Below are positions 38,701 to 49,212 of a DNA stretch of 64,000 nucleotides, piece by piece. A program made the position numbers and the translations under genes. Source of the DNA: Tachypleus tridentatus (lineage: Eukaryota > Arthropoda > Merostomata > Xiphosura > Limulidae). Numbering within the stretch: position 1 is the first letter of the stretch; the number at the start of each line of letters is the position of its first letter. The DNA is taken from NCBI RefSeq assembly GCF_004210375.1, contig NC_134825.1, positions 67,695,558-67,759,557 on the forward strand, written 5' to 3'. Below the pieces are notes generated by a model. The model was not told the origin of the DNA and made no database searches. It saw only the letters and a program-made list of their open reading frames with translations.

Positions 38701-41700
38701 GCAACAGAGTTACAACTTGATATCAACAGCTTATTCTAAAGCTCTGCAAAACTCCACATTTCCTTGCAATGTGTGGTCACCCTGGTAGGATACCTTCTGG
38801 TTCAGAAAGTCTTACAACTACTACATGAATTGCAGTCTTTTTCCTGTTGGATCCCTCTGCCTCATCTCCCAGAGAAACAGCTTTAACTGGTGGAGAATGC
38901 ACCATTGGCATATCCAGTCTTTTCAGGGATCATGGCCAATGCTGGAGTAATATTACTCTGGTTGTTAATGGCCTCGAAGTCCTTTAGAGACCACCCCACA
39001 TGGTTTAGGAATCACTAGACACCATTTCATATCAACAATTTTCAATTCTCTGTGCTTCCATTGTGCCATGATTGATCCTCAGGGACGTTTTCAATGTACC
39101 ATTCATTGTATATCAGATGTTAACTCAGCTGAGTGAGTTTAAGCTAATAAATAACCAAAGTGGTCATTATGTGTAACACAGAATGATAACAGTCTATTTA
39201 TATCAATGACATAAGACACAGTGTACATACTTGCATTGGACAATAAATGGTCAACTTTCTTTGGAATCATAAATAGATCAGTAGATTTTCTTCTCTCAAG
39301 ATTTCTTTCTATAAACCAACTCACTTAAGATATTTTGTAAGCTGTTTAAATCTAACATTTCTTACTTAACAGAAAACATCAGAATTACGCATGTAACTAG
39401 CTCTGCCGACATGACCAGTCATTCTCATTCAATAAAATCATAATCTTAAGACATCATCTGCTTTACCATTGGAGCACCCAGCTCTTTACAGTCCCATGGA
39501 ATTTGAATAGATTCAGAATAATTTTGTAAATTAAAGTAGCTGATTACTTCATGTCAGTTACTGGGGTTTTTAACTAGATAGTATACAGGGGGGAATAGGA
39601 ATCTTGTTGATCAAAACCCTGGAAGCATCCAATAAATATTAATGGGTCAGAAAATTTTATTTGTGCAGTTAATTCTGAGGACACATTTAATTAGATTATT
39701 TCTTTTAAACCATTACTAGTTTACTAGTACATTCAAATGGTTTAGAAGTTGATCAGAAACTGTAATAAAATGTTTTTCAGTGGAAGGAAGAAAGGTACAT
39801 AGTTTACCATTTTTAACTGTAAAAGAAAGAGGTAAAATATAAGCAGTAGAAATATAAATATTTATTAATTGTTTCACAATAAAATAACTTGTTTTAAATG
39901 AATTTGTAAGCTAACATTCATGTGCTTCAACACTTTTTGTGCTTGATATGTGTAATGTATTTTATAAATATATATATATATATATATATACTCACCCTAG
40001 CTTTGAACTAGAAATCTGTCAGATACTAAATGAGTGCCCTCTCATCTGAAATAAATGGTTAACCCACCAAATCCTGCTGGTAAATATCTTCATAACAACC
40101 CAAATTACTGTGTTGCTCTTTTACAAATAATTACCATTCTTTGAGTTGTCAGTGATAGACTTCTGCTAACTGTATATTGAAGAGATACAAAACAAAATAC
40201 AGTGATTTTAGAATGAAGTGGATAAAACAGATCTATGTTTTTTGTAACATATGGGAGGGCAGTATCAAAACAGTATATTTCTGATCTTAAATATTCTTTG
40301 TGTTCTGTACATATAGAAGACATGGCTGGAACTCCACCTGGCGAGTATTGTCAAGAAATTCCTCAGAGGAATCCATATGATAAGTCAGCAGGACCTCCAA
40401 TTCTTCCTCCTCATCTTCTTCAAGTGATCCTAAACAAAGATATTTCACTTTCGGTTTGTTCTCTTTATTACTTTTTTAAGTGTAATTCAAGAAAACATTA
40501 TCCATGTGGAAATTGCTTAATTTCATAAATTTTTACTAGTTGTATCTCTTGTACATTACTACAACTTATGCTTTCTTTATCTTGAAGTTTTCAAGGCATT
40601 AATTCTTGTACTAACTGGTGTAATAAATATTTTCTTCAAAGCTTTTCTTAAACTTTGGATTTCGTTAATTTTAACTTGATTTTAGTGTGCAGTGGAAATT
40701 CATTGTTGAGCTAATTGATAGGCATTTTCTTGCCTACCTTCTGGATCATTGTGTATATTTGGATAGTTAATATTTGAATGTTAACACAGGCATTAAGAAC
40801 ACTAAATGCTTTTTAAAGAATTATTTTGAATATATGTGCAGTTTTGTTTATTTAGGATAACTTTGGATCTTAACTCAAAGTTGCATTGAACAGTTTAGTT
40901 TACCTAAATGTGTATGTAGGTTGATATCAGATCAATTTTAACAACTCAACTGAACTTGTTAGCAGCACCTATCAGTTGCTTAACTCAAATGTATTTTAAT
41001 CATAAATATTCTTTGGATGGAATAGTAATTCCACAATAAATCCAGCATCAGTTAATTTCTAATTTGTTTCATTTTGAATAACTGTGACTGATGTGCTTAC
41101 TAGTTTAGTCATATCTATTTTGTTATCCTTTCTGTCAGTGTGAACCAACTCTGCTTCCTGAACCCAACCATGTTATGTTAAACCATCTGTATGCTCTCTC
41201 CATCAAGGTGAAAAATCGTTATTTTTTTTGTTTTTTTTTATCATTATACTAACTTAAGTTGTTTAATGTATTAAATCTCTCGGAGTGCATTTAGCTGGTT
41301 ATATGAATGCTACAGAATGTTTTTCTTGGGTAAATGTATGTTGTTTATGAAACCACTCTTTAAATTAATTTCAAGGTGAATAGGTGATTTTATTTGAAGG
41401 CTTTAAGATATATACACTGGACAGCTTGAAACCTACCTCCTTGTTGGATTAATGATTGTCCTACTAGTCCAGTAATTCCTCACTTCTGGGGGAATGTCTC
41501 AGAATAGCCTTGTAATAAATGGTCACTAAAATTTTAAAGTGGATAAAAGAGGTAATAAAATGCTGATAATACTGGGGAGGGGTGCAAGAAAAAAAATGAT
41601 TATACTTGAAGAAGGGAACAACAGGTTGGGAATCACTGAACAAAACACTCATCAAAGCATATTTTTTCTAAGTAGAATAAATAATTGTTCCAAAAAGTTA

Positions 41701-42332
41701 TGGTGTGCTCATTTATTTTCTTTATTAACAACAACAAAAAATTAATGTAGAGTTAAAGAGAGGAATTTTCATTGTGACAGAGTAATGTCAGTTTAAACTT
41801 TAAATTTCTGTTATTTCCAGTGAGTGATCAATAGTTTTTGTTTATTGTGTCAAATTTAATGGGAAAATTAGTAATTTTTTATTAATAAATAGTGCGTAAT
41901 ATAAACTATCTGAACATGGACAGAAAAAATACATAATTAATCATAGATCTTTAAGTTTTTCCTGTTCTTATTTCTTCCCAGTATTAAAGGTTGTAGTACA
42001 TTTCCTGTTTTACTTGTGATTATTCTCTCATTAATAACACAGAAAGAAATGTCTATAGGAAATGAAAACAAATAAAACTAAAAAAATTCTCAAACACAAT
42101 ATTATAATTTAACATAAAAGTAAAATATATAAGAAACAAGAAGACAACCTTTTCTAACTTTCCTAATATATTTAAAAGCATCAGGAAGCAAACACATCTT
42201 GATGTTCTAAAGAAAGCACTGTTCTAGTTGTTAAATATCTGTTAATTTTGACAGGATGGAGTAATGGTTCTCAGTGCTACACACAGGTATCGGAAGAAGT
42301 ATGTTACCACCTTGTTGTACAAACCTATCTGA
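29545..42332 (+). CDS. AMP-activated protein kinase beta subunit, complete seven-exon gene (272 aa)
   Basis: Regulatory and scaffold subunit of the AMPK alpha-beta-gamma heterotrimer, the cytosolic and membrane-associated sensor of cellular energy. Seven exons join in frame at GT..AG introns (29545-29712, 30416-30570, 35453-35546, 37685-37802, 40317-40453, 41139-41207, 42255-42332) to give 272 residues; human beta1 has 270 and beta2 has 272. The start is fixed by MGN: Gly2 is the N-myristoylation site of the family. Residues about 79-160 form the CBM48 glycogen-binding module, with Trp100, Ser108, Lys126 and Trp133 at exactly the human numbers. Residues about 200-272 form the alpha/gamma-binding C-terminal domain (PPILPPHLLQVILNKD, PNHVMLNHLYALSI, VTTLLYKPI, ending in Ile before TGA). 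No frame breaks. Introns are 703, 4882, 2138, 2514, 685 and 1047 bp and hold several mobile-element relics. The arthropod orthologue is alicorn (alc) in Drosophila; the vertebrate beta1/beta2 split does not apply, so the symbol is generic. Confidence 0.97.
30416..30570 (+). CDS. AMPK beta exon 2 (residues 57-108, start of CBM48)
   Basis: Acceptor TGTAG, donor CAG followed by GTAGGA; ends two bases into the Ser108 codon. Encodes PTVFKWDGGGKDVYISGSF and Trp100, the first strands of the carbohydrate-binding module. The position of human Ser101 is Glu here. Confidence 0.97.
32250..35070 (-). mobile_element. CR1-like LINE relic (LINE-B) in AMPK beta intron 2, split by a pogo/Tigger-like element
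   Basis: Reading the - strand from 35070 downward gives decayed parts of the same type of LINE as LINE-A. An ORF1 esterase-like stretch comes first (VVGDSLIKYGDESYLQQEE near 34950-34890). The AP-endonuclease follows near 34480-34230 (IIGISEIWLDVAN, then MALYIRDELQLVGSEDINCS and a YKP motif where CYRP is usual). Beyond the 33389-34079 insertion the endonuclease resumes with an SDHC motif near 33265. The linker follows (KWNKELKGDLRQVWEIFK near 33165-33100, then VGPLKD-like IGPLKDADSKVL near 32800). The first part of the reverse transcriptase comes last (SPTSVLMGKIEVSLVKIAL near 32400-32345). Many stops make it dead. The 3' part of the RT is absent. It is antisense to the host gene. Confidence 0.75.
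33389..34079. mobile_element. Non-autonomous pogo/Tigger-like DNA transposon nested in LINE-B
   Basis: A 691-bp block including flanking TA dinucleotides. The left end reads TA then CAGTTATCCCATGCCATTC; the reverse complement of the right end reads TA then TAGTTATCCCTTATCATTT. Ends of the form CAGTYATCCC with TA duplication are the pattern of pogo/Tigger elements. LINE-B coding sequence is continuous across the block, which identifies it as an insertion. It contains an internal near-duplicate (GAAGTGATTATACAACATGGTGC at 33877 and GAAGTGATTATGCAGCATGGTGC at 33978) and no transposase. Confidence 0.7.
35453..35546 (+). CDS. AMPK beta exon 3 (residues 108-139, CBM48 core)
   Basis: Acceptor CTACAG, donor GAG followed by GTTAGA. 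Completes Ser108 (the autophosphorylation site in mammals) and encodes VPEGEHEYKYLVDGHWQHDP, with Lys126 and Trp133, two of the sugar-contacting residues known from the mammalian structure. Confidence 0.97.
35599..37062. mobile_element. Inverted-repeat element with TTAA ends in AMPK beta intron 3
   Basis: The left arm (about 35599-35970) and the right arm (about 36780-37062, reverse complemented) match over long stretches; for example GATTAAAAATGCTTTTATGC at 35868 pairs with an inverted copy around 36858-36890. Both outer ends carry TTAA (35599-35602 and 37059-37062). The arms have diverged noticeably. A third copy of the arm sequence lies alone at 20365. The best explanation is an old, non-autonomous TTAA-targeting (piggyBac-like) transposon with long inverted ends, or two copies of one dispersed repeat in opposite orientation. 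No transposase is recognised in the centre. Confidence 0.45.
37300..37395 (+). repeat. Diverged direct repeat, copy upstream of AMPK beta exon 4
   Basis: The stretch beginning TTCTTTACATTGACTGG and containing TGTAATCATTTGATG aligns by eye with 37977-38075 on the other side of exon 4 (TTCTTTACGTTGGCTGG, TGTAATCATTAGATG). The two copies are in the same orientation about 675 bp apart. They look like two members of a dispersed intronic repeat or an old local duplication. Confidence 0.55.
37685..37802 (+). CDS. AMPK beta exon 4 (residues 140-178/179, end of CBM48 and linker)
   Basis: Acceptor ATATAG, donor AAA followed by GTAAGA, ends one base into a codon. Starts PNVDDPSGAKKNLINV, the glycogen-binding loop, where residues matching human Leu146, Thr148 and Asn150 are Ser, Ala and Lys. 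Continues with the conserved DFEVFEAL helix and a Ser/Gly-rich linker. Confidence 0.95.
37977..38075 (+). repeat. Diverged direct repeat, copy downstream of AMPK beta exon 4
   Basis: Partner of the repeat at 37300-37395; shared landmarks are TTCTTTAC, TAATCATT and AATGAAAATTGATGTTT versus AATGGAAACTAATGTTT. Together they bracket the 118-bp exon 4. Confidence 0.55.
38100..38560 (-). pseudogene. Gag relic of a gypsy-type (Ty3) retrotransposon in AMPK beta intron 4
   Basis: The - strand shows, with several stops, a pattern typical of retrotransposon capsid (gag) proteins: a WEE-like turn, then HLILSLHGPAL (the LxLxGxAL helix of gag), then a Phe/Tyr-rich stretch, and finally ADRENILLYKFDKGLPS, matching the gag helix before the zinc knuckle. 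No protease, RT or LTR is identified nearby. The 38600-39130 sequence upstream on the same strand is of similar composition and may belong to it, but shows no recognisable domain. Confidence 0.5.
39965..39990. repeat. (TA)n microsatellite
   Basis: A run of about 12 TA dinucleotides in AMPK beta intron 4, likely length-variable. Shorter TA runs occur near 34570, 50620 and 63890. Confidence 0.9.
40317..40453 (+). CDS. AMPK beta exon 5 (residues 179-224)
   Basis: Acceptor ATATAG, donor TCG followed by GTTTGT. Encodes the start of the C-terminal interaction domain, including AGPPILPPHLLQVILNKD, nearly invariant in animals. The frame stays open past the donor for 72 bases, but the homology stops at ISLS and resumes with exon 6, so the donor is certain. 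Confidence 0.96.
41139..41207 (+). CDS. AMPK beta exon 6 (residues 225-247)
   Basis: A 69-bp exon with acceptor CTGTCAG and donor AAG followed by GTGAAA, phase 0 at both ends. Encodes CEPTLLPEPNHVMLNHLY and then ALSIK. Too short to be found as a long open frame. Confidence 0.96.
41470..41638. mobile_element. Possible hAT-like MITE in AMPK beta intron 6
   Basis: The left end CAGTAATTCCTCACTTCTGG and the reverse complement of the right end CAGTGATTCCCAACCTGTTG share CAGTRATTCC, which resembles the CAGTGRTTCYCAAC ends common in hAT elements. The block is 169 bp with no coding capacity. The 8-bp flanks (TACTAGTC and AACAAAAC) do not match, so target duplication is not supported and the call is tentative. 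Confidence 0.4.
42255..42332 (+). CDS. AMPK beta exon 7 (residues 248-272 and stop)
   Basis: Acceptor TTGACAG. Encodes DGVMVLSATHRYRKKYVTT and LLYKPI then TGA, the beta strand that pairs with the gamma subunit. Candidate polyadenylation signals follow: ATTAAA at 42530-42535 and AATAAA at 42851-42856. Confidence 0.97.
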   Translation, partial: DGVMVLSATHRYRKKYVTTLLYKPI

Positions 42333-44579
42333 AGACTGAAGTTGGTAGTAGTCATTCATGTTGTACTTGCATGTATTCATGTATGAGAAATTAACATAGG
42401 ATTCATGTTTAACATTTTCATGTGGATATTATTAGTTATCAAGAGATACAGAAAAATATACAAGATCATGTGAAGTTTTGCTTGGCACAGTGTTTGGGGT
42501 TGATCTAATTAATCCACACTACAGATTTTATTAAATTTGGACTAAAGAATAATACAGTTAAATTTTCTTTGGCTGTCATATAAATTTTAGTTTCTTGATT
42601 CAACTTATCCTTTGTGTATGTATTTTTACTGGTAATTCATAATTTGTTATTTCTACATATTTTGTTTTCAAACAAAGTTCATAGTATTACTTTGTCAGAA
42701 CTTTTTTCAGTGATATATAAATGAACAGCTTGCTGTTTAGAAATTACAGTTTTTCTAATACAAGTAACTTGACATTCCTCTTGGGTATAAGATTTTGTTT
42801 CTGAAGATTGAGTTTAACTTTTAAATATAACATTCAGTGTTGAATAACGAAATAAATTTGTAAGTCAAATGAAAGTTTTATTACTACACAAATATCTACT
42901 GATAAAAGTATATATGAAACACTTATTTAACTTGTTTAATTTTCATATAAATGTTAAAATAATTTAGTATCATTTATTCTAGCTTTTGAGTCATTATTTT
43001 AGTATATAAACAACCCTTTTAAACTTCTGCTTAAAACCAACTTGCTGAAGCCTTGTTTATCATGTTGCCTCTTTCTGTAGTTTCCTTGTCAACTATGTTT
43101 ACTTGGCTTTTATCTAATTTGACTTAATATAATATATACATTTCATTTGTAAACTCCATTTTGGATTCCAAGTGGTTTTTCTTCAACAGATGATTCTCAC
43201 ATTTGGACAATTTTTTAATAGGCTCATATTTATAACAGTGTGCTAGAATGTCATAATACACTAAATGGGTGTATTTATTTACAGTTACTGAACTTCAAGT
43301 TCCATCATATGTTTAGACTCAGGTGTAAACATTTTTAATGATCTAGGACTACGAATATTTAGACATTATTCCTTATTGTTCTTCTTGCTCCTCTTGTCTA
43401 TCCCTTTATACTTTAATATTGTCAAGTGACCTTTGTGCATTTGTTAATGAATGTCCATATAGGTTAGATGATTTTAAACCTGATACTGAAAAGCTGAGCC
43501 AAGCTGACCTTATGAATTACAACAGAACCAGAGAAATTGAAAGTGATGATTGTTTTTGTGTTCATACTCCAGATTTCTGGATTTCATGATTTTTTAGATT
43601 ATTATGTATTCAAAATGCAGTCATTTTAGTTTTGAAGACTTTTTTGTATAAAGACAAATACATATTTTCAATATATAGTAATTGAGTAATTTTATAGATT
43701 GTTTTGTATTCAGAATTGTAGAATGTGTGATTTCATACATTGGTAAAATCAGTATTCTATTCATATGGTTTCATACATTAATACTATATGTAATCAAGTT
43801 GAGGTAATCATGCAGTTCTTTAACCATTGTCCATAACAATTTTATCAATATTTTATATTCCCATCAAAATATGAAAATCAAGACGTTCATAGTAATTACT
43901 TCTTTTATCCTATACAATATAACAAATGAGGCTACACAGATATTTTAAAAACTAGGGAAGGTTTAGCAAAAATGATAAATGATGGTATAAAGGAGTTTTA
44001 AACTTATAAAACCTCTTCTTCCATGAAATAATTTGTTGCACAGAGCAAGAGTGTCTAGTAAATATATGTAACATTTAATTGTATTTGGATATTTAACATT
44101 GTTAATAAATATAACATACAACAACTGTCACACTTTAGACAAAGTGTATGTTCTTCTATACAGAAGCTTGTGAATCTTGTAATAGATACCTTTTATTAAA
44201 TATTGAGCTGGAAACATTCATAACTGGCATTTGCATCATTTCAAAAAAAGTAAAAGTAATGACAAAAACTTCTGTTAGGTTTAAAATATATAGAACATTT
44301 AGTTGTCTAATAGGTTGTGTGTATTCAAATTTTATCAGGTCTCTTATTATAAATAATTGTAGTATTATGAACTGAATGTATTAAGATGTGATCATAAATT
44401 TAAATAGACTATATTAACAACTGTTAATAGTTTTACCAGTGGTGTCTCACTCTGAAAACCAGTTTAGCATGGTGGAGAAAATATTTTAGTACAATAAGAC
44501 TTCTAATTCACCAAATAATGGTATTTTACTGACTTGCAGTTCAAATTAATTTGAAAGTAGTGATGGTTTCATGTATCAA
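42333..44579. other. 3' untranslated and intergenic AT-rich sequence
   Basis: Begins with the AMPK beta 3' UTR, whose end is not fixed (signals at 42530 and 42851). Beyond that no gene is recognised. A 43-codon open stretch after an acceptor-like TATAG at 43458-43462 is discussed among the findings. Confidence 0.5.
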
Positions 44580-44757
44580 TACAGTGGAACCCCTCTGAAA
44601 CAGCCACCTTTGGGACTGAGACTAACTGGCCTCATTAGAGGGGTTCTACTGTACATAATTAGGGATTATGTAAACAAAAAAAGGGACTGTGATTGAATGA
44701 CCGCTTTCAAGGGGTGACTGAATCTGAGGGGTGGCTGCTTAGAGGGGTTCCACTGTA
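44580..44757. mobile_element. 178-bp MITE with CAGTGGAACCCCTCT inverted ends
   Basis: The left end TA-CAGTGGAACCCCTCTGAA and the reverse complement of the right end TA-CAGTGGAACCCCTCTAAG match over about 26 bp with few differences, flanked by TA on both sides. Ends starting CAGT with TA duplication point to a pogo/Tigger-type source. A third copy of the terminal motif (AGAGGGGTTCTACTGTA) sits inside at 44637-44653, so the left 74 bp is itself bounded by inverted ends. No coding capacity. Confidence 0.85.
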
Positions 44758-46240
44758 GTTTCACAACTGGGGAGATAACCCAAGTTCAGTTAATCAACAG
44801 TTCAAGATATTAGGTTTAAATTATAGATGTATAATAAGAGAGAATATAGTAGAAATTATTTTATCTTCTTCCTGATGTTTACTAGGTTAACTTACTGTTA
44901 CCCACTTGCCTGTCTTCATTAGGTTTATTCTGAGCTATTTATCTTCATTGTTATCTATGCTGTTTGAAACTATTCAACTAATTTGATTGGCTTATTCAGT
45001 TACTTGTGTGCCTGTATCATGTCTCTTCTTTTGTATGCATTTAGAATTATAACTCCTTTACAGTTTGGGAAATATATATAAAATATGGAAAGTAAATAAT
45101 TTTCTCTTAATTTTTGGGGCTAATAATTAACTACATATAATTTATATTCTAGTTATTTGTAAATATTCATCATTAAAACAGTTTCAGTAAGCTTGACTAG
45201 AGTTTTGATATATAATCTGTTTAGATTATATAAAAAAATGCATCAATAATAATGTTAATTGTGTCAGGTGACCATTAAGTACAAGTTTCATCTCAAAAGA
45301 TAATTGTTAATAATTGAAATTTTCTGAACACATTATACAAGTAGTAATGTTATAGGAAATATAACAGTGGTGACTTTTATTAAGGTTAACAGTTATATTT
45401 TTAATCTGTTTGTATCAAACCTTTGATATGTAAATTGATGGAAATATGCAAGAAAATGACAATGTAGCATTTATTAAAATTGAGTGCTAGTAGATACAAG
45501 AATTTCTGCCTTGCTTTGTTACAGAATAACTACTATACTTAAGTGTTTTGTTTTTTTTAAGTTAGCTACAAAATTTCATGTAAAATTGTGTCGGTGCTCA
45601 GGTTGAAATAGGTCATTCTATAACCTATTGATTAGAATGTTTTCTTTTGTTCTTCAGTTAATAATGAAAATGTTTAGAAATACTGATAGTCATGTAGCTT
45701 AACTTAATAGCTACCTCCTTATCAGATCCTCTCTTTAAATTTATATGCATAAGCATTACTTTATCAGTAAATAAAAAAAAATAAGTTACCGAGATCATTT
45801 GTAATTTTCTCAGTGTAACAAATTTTTACATTATTTTAAATGTTCTCTATAGGAGATGCATATCTAATGTTCCACTAAATAATGCATAATAAAGAGAAAA
45901 ATATCTCATCAGTGTTATAAATTTTTACATTCTTCCCTTACATGTACAAACAAACCTTATGGAAAAGAAATTTTCTTTATTAATCAAATTTTAAAAAGAT
46001 TAAAAGTGAAGGATTGATTCATTTTTAAGGAAAAAACTAAAAATTGAATATTTTTATTTGTAAATATACTACAACAAAAATGTATTTAAGTATATTTTTT
46101 GTTAGACTTATCAGTAATCTTTTAAAACATACTGATATTTATAAACAGAAACGTTATTACAAAGAGAAAAAATTAACACTAGATTTACCAAAACTTGGAG
46201 TACAATATTACAAGATATATTTATGACCATGTTTCATCTA
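44758..46240. other. AT-rich intergenic sequence between convergent genes
   Basis: No gene or repeat is recognised apart from short AT-rich runs. It separates the 3' ends of AMPK beta (+) and Prdx5 (-). AATAAA on the - strand at 46053-46058 is a plausible polyadenylation signal for Prdx5, about 185 bases past its stop codon. Confidence 0.5.
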
Positions 46241-46346
46241 TTAGAGTTGATTTATAATGTCATCTGCCAGGGAACATGTCAGTCCAGTACCATCAGGTTC
46301 TACATTCAGATGTTTGACAATACCATTTTCAATGACCATAGAATAT
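46241..46346 (-). CDS. Prdx5-like last exon with resolving cysteine
   Basis: Completes the Arg codon and encodes YSMVIENGIVKHLNVEPDG and TGLTCSLADDIINQL then TAA. The Cys in GLTCSL is the resolving cysteine of peroxiredoxin-5. Confidence 0.92.
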
Positions 46347-47030
46347 CTTTTTAAGAAAAAAAAGTTATATTTGTATTGAAAATAAGGCATTGAAAATAAT
46401 TTTTTTTGTGTCACTTTGATCTAGGAGTACATTAATAAAGCTTTATTAGAAGTTAACATTAAAGAATTGATATGGCATATTTTCAGTAGAACAACTTACA
46501 TGCCATTCGTTTCTACATTAATTTGTAAAGTAATAAACTCTTAAATAAATTTAATGACAAAAGTGTTGTTAAAACTGTAGTGTATAATGTGATTAGAAAT
46601 TAGTTATGTTACATTTTTCTGAATGTGTAGAGTATAGTGGAAGGATGAAGTAGCAATTTGTTCATAACTTTACTGCCAAAGTCCTTTCTGCTCTAGACAA
46701 ATGTTTTTCATCCAAAAAGAACTACTAGTCTTAATGAAATTGCAATGGTAAAACATTTTTCTAACTTTAATTGAAAAGGGGTGAGTGGGGTTGGTTATTC
46801 ATTTGTACAAACAGTCAAGTTATTCAAGTTATATTAATCACAAAGATTGAAAGACTGATTTTAGTATTACGATAGACCATGATTAAAAAAAAAGTTCAAA
46901 ATACAAAAGAATGATTATAATAAGATAGTGTAATTAACCACCATGTTTAATTATATCAAAATGCAGTTTCATATCAAATAACTGATTAACTTCCACTAGT
47001 TATAACAGTAGTAAGAACTGTCACAATTAC

Positions 47031-47086
47031 CTTTTAGAACGAATATTCCCCAATGGACCACTTAAATCCACTTCCATTTCAACAGC
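47031..47086 (-). CDS. Prdx5-like 56-bp exon
   Basis: Encodes AVEMEVDLSGPLGNIRSK plus two bases of the next Arg codon, between acceptor AATGTAG and donor GTAATT. Confidence 0.9.
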
Positions 47087-47780
47087 CTACATTAAGGGTA
47101 ACAAAAATTAAACTATGCTTTGAGTTATACAGATTCATATCACTGATTTTTATATTACACTGAAGCTTTAGCTGTTTCAGGAAATTAAATATCATTAGGC
47201 CCAAATACATTTTCAAGATACTTCAAAAATAAAATGAAAAACAAAGTTGAATTCAAACCAGAGATCTATTTCAGATTCACGAATTTTAGAACCAGCTTAG
47301 CACAATTTTTAGTTATTTAATTTCTTTATATCAAAAAAGTAATGAAGTATTTAAAATACAAAGATTTTAGGACAAATATAAGGAATGTTTTTTTTATTCA
47401 TCTTAAAAAATAGTTAATATTGTATAACTGTTTAACAAAGTTTTCAGAAATATAGGACAGATTAACAGTATTAACTCTGTGTTTCATATATTGGACATTT
47501 ACATTTTAACTATTTTATCCATTTACAAGTTATGGCTTTAATATATTAATCTTAATGGTGAACAAAGATGTGATTTACAGTGTTGGACATTATTCGCAAA
47601 ATACCCTAAAAGAAAAGTATTTGAACTAAGTTTTTAAAATTTGATATTTAAAACTTCCACACACAAATTATAGTTTAGCTTTAAAAATAAATCATTTGCA
47701 TATTTCCAAGTGTATAATTCATTCAATAAAATTGAGGCTTTGCTAGTACACTGTTCCAATAAGTGTTTTTCTCTTCTTAC

Positions 47781-47819
47781 CTTAGTAAATTCTGCAGCTG
47801 GGTCAGCTAGCATACGAAC
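47781..47819 (-). CDS. Prdx5-like 39-bp exon
   Basis: Encodes VRMLADPAAEFTK, 13 residues in phase 0, between acceptor CTCCACAG and donor GTAAGA. Matches the VRLLADPTGAFGK segment of human PRDX5. Confidence 0.9.
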
Positions 47820-48119
47820 CTGTGGAGATACAAAAATGAAACTACTTTAGAAAACTGTGACATGTTTTGATACTATTAATATCCAATTGTTAGAGCAGAA
47901 CAATTTAATCAATATGATGGATTAATCCTAGCAGAGATTTACATCTATTTATTGTCCTGTAAACTAACTGATTAATCAGAATTACAGTTAAATAAATTAT
48001 CACAAAAATAAAAAAAACTAATCAAAATTAAGGCTTCCAATTATTATTGTTTCAACTATTCAAGTAATTGAAACGTCACTGACATTGTTAAACAAAGTTA
48101 CATAACAAGCCACTTGTGC

Positions 48120-48480
48120 CCTGCCTCATTTTAGGCAGTTTATTTATTTATTTATTTTTACTCAAATTTGTTTAAATATTTCAGTTTGAGGATATCGGGT
48201 TTGATCCATAACACCAAGGAACGTGCCTATTTCTTTTTTTTATGGCAATCCTACTAAAGCCATATGCCACTGTCTGGCAGTACCCACTGACAATTCTTTC
48301 TTGAATGTCAATCAGAAGAAAGGCAATTGACTGAGATCACCTGCCACCAACTTTCTGCATTCACCATGGTGCTAATATATTACCGAGTATCACTGATAAC
48401 TCATCTCTACAAACCTGTGGCAACATTAGTTTTGTTTGGTGCATCAATAGTACAAGTTAGATTAAAAAACTGAGAAGACC
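48120..48480. other. Prdx5 intron sequence with an (ATTT)n run, no recognised element
   Basis: Contains a short TTTATTTATTTATTTA run at about 48138-48157 followed by a less AT-rich block of possible repeat origin, not assignable to a family. Confidence 0.3.
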
Positions 48481-48804
48481 ACAACACACCACATATGGTT
48501 TCTTTAGATCAATTTCAACATAATGTACCTTCAAATAAATGAGCAATAAATGCACAGACTAAGAATGATACACATGTTCATAACTTTTAGGATATAAAAC
48601 ATAACCACAGAGAACAAAAAATAAAACAAAAAATTTCCAGACTAGGTTCTAATTTATAAGTGATTGACCAATGAGTTTGTCATTTATTGTAAATATAAAT
48701 AAAGTGTATGTGGAATAAAGTGCACAACGTCTTTGTTGGGCAAATAATTTTTTAAAATACAAGACTGATTTCTTTTGCACTGAAAAATGTAAAAATGCAG
48801 TTAC

Positions 48805-48920
48805 TTTGTTGTCAGTTTGATGGTTTTTACCCCATGCCTCCATGACAAATGGATCATTGACTGATACACAGGCAACAACTTGAGCTTTTCAAACTTTTCA
48901 ACATAATCTGGAAGATGAGT
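48805..48920 (-). CDS. Prdx5-like exon with second frame break
   Basis: Reads THLPDYVEKFEKLK in one frame, then QVVACVSVNDPFVMEAWGK and NHQTDNK in another. Compared with the family, the loop before QVVAC (about five residues, KAKGV in human) is missing. The residual CTCAAG could be the scar of a deletion of 1 mod 3 bases, for example 16 bp between CAAG repeats. Donor AAA followed by GTAACT. Confidence 0.85.
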
Positions 48921-49212
48921 CTGAAAAAAAAATCAACATACTTAAGGACTTTTACTTATAAAAAGAACTTTGGTTTAGCTTTAATATACTAATGGCAAAA
49001 TTATGTTTTCTTAATTGTCTAAATAAATGTAACAAACTAGCAATGGAAACATTTTAGTTATGAAAAGGTTAACTTGTATACTTGATGTTTGATAGATAAC
49101 TTTAAAATGACACAATAGCAACTCACTTTGTAAATTTAACATTGATTACTGTTAAGTGAAAAATGCTATAAAACAAATTACTAACTACTCCATAAAGAAT
49201 TAAAGAGTTGAC

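Noticed and set aside
39960-39992. TATA-box or origin signal in the TA run
   Set aside because: It is a simple microsatellite inside an intron.
48649-48843. 64-codon - strand open frame starting MEAWGKNHQTDNK
   Set aside because: Its first residues are the end of the Prdx5 exon; the rest runs on into the intron past the GTAACT donor. Not a separate gene.
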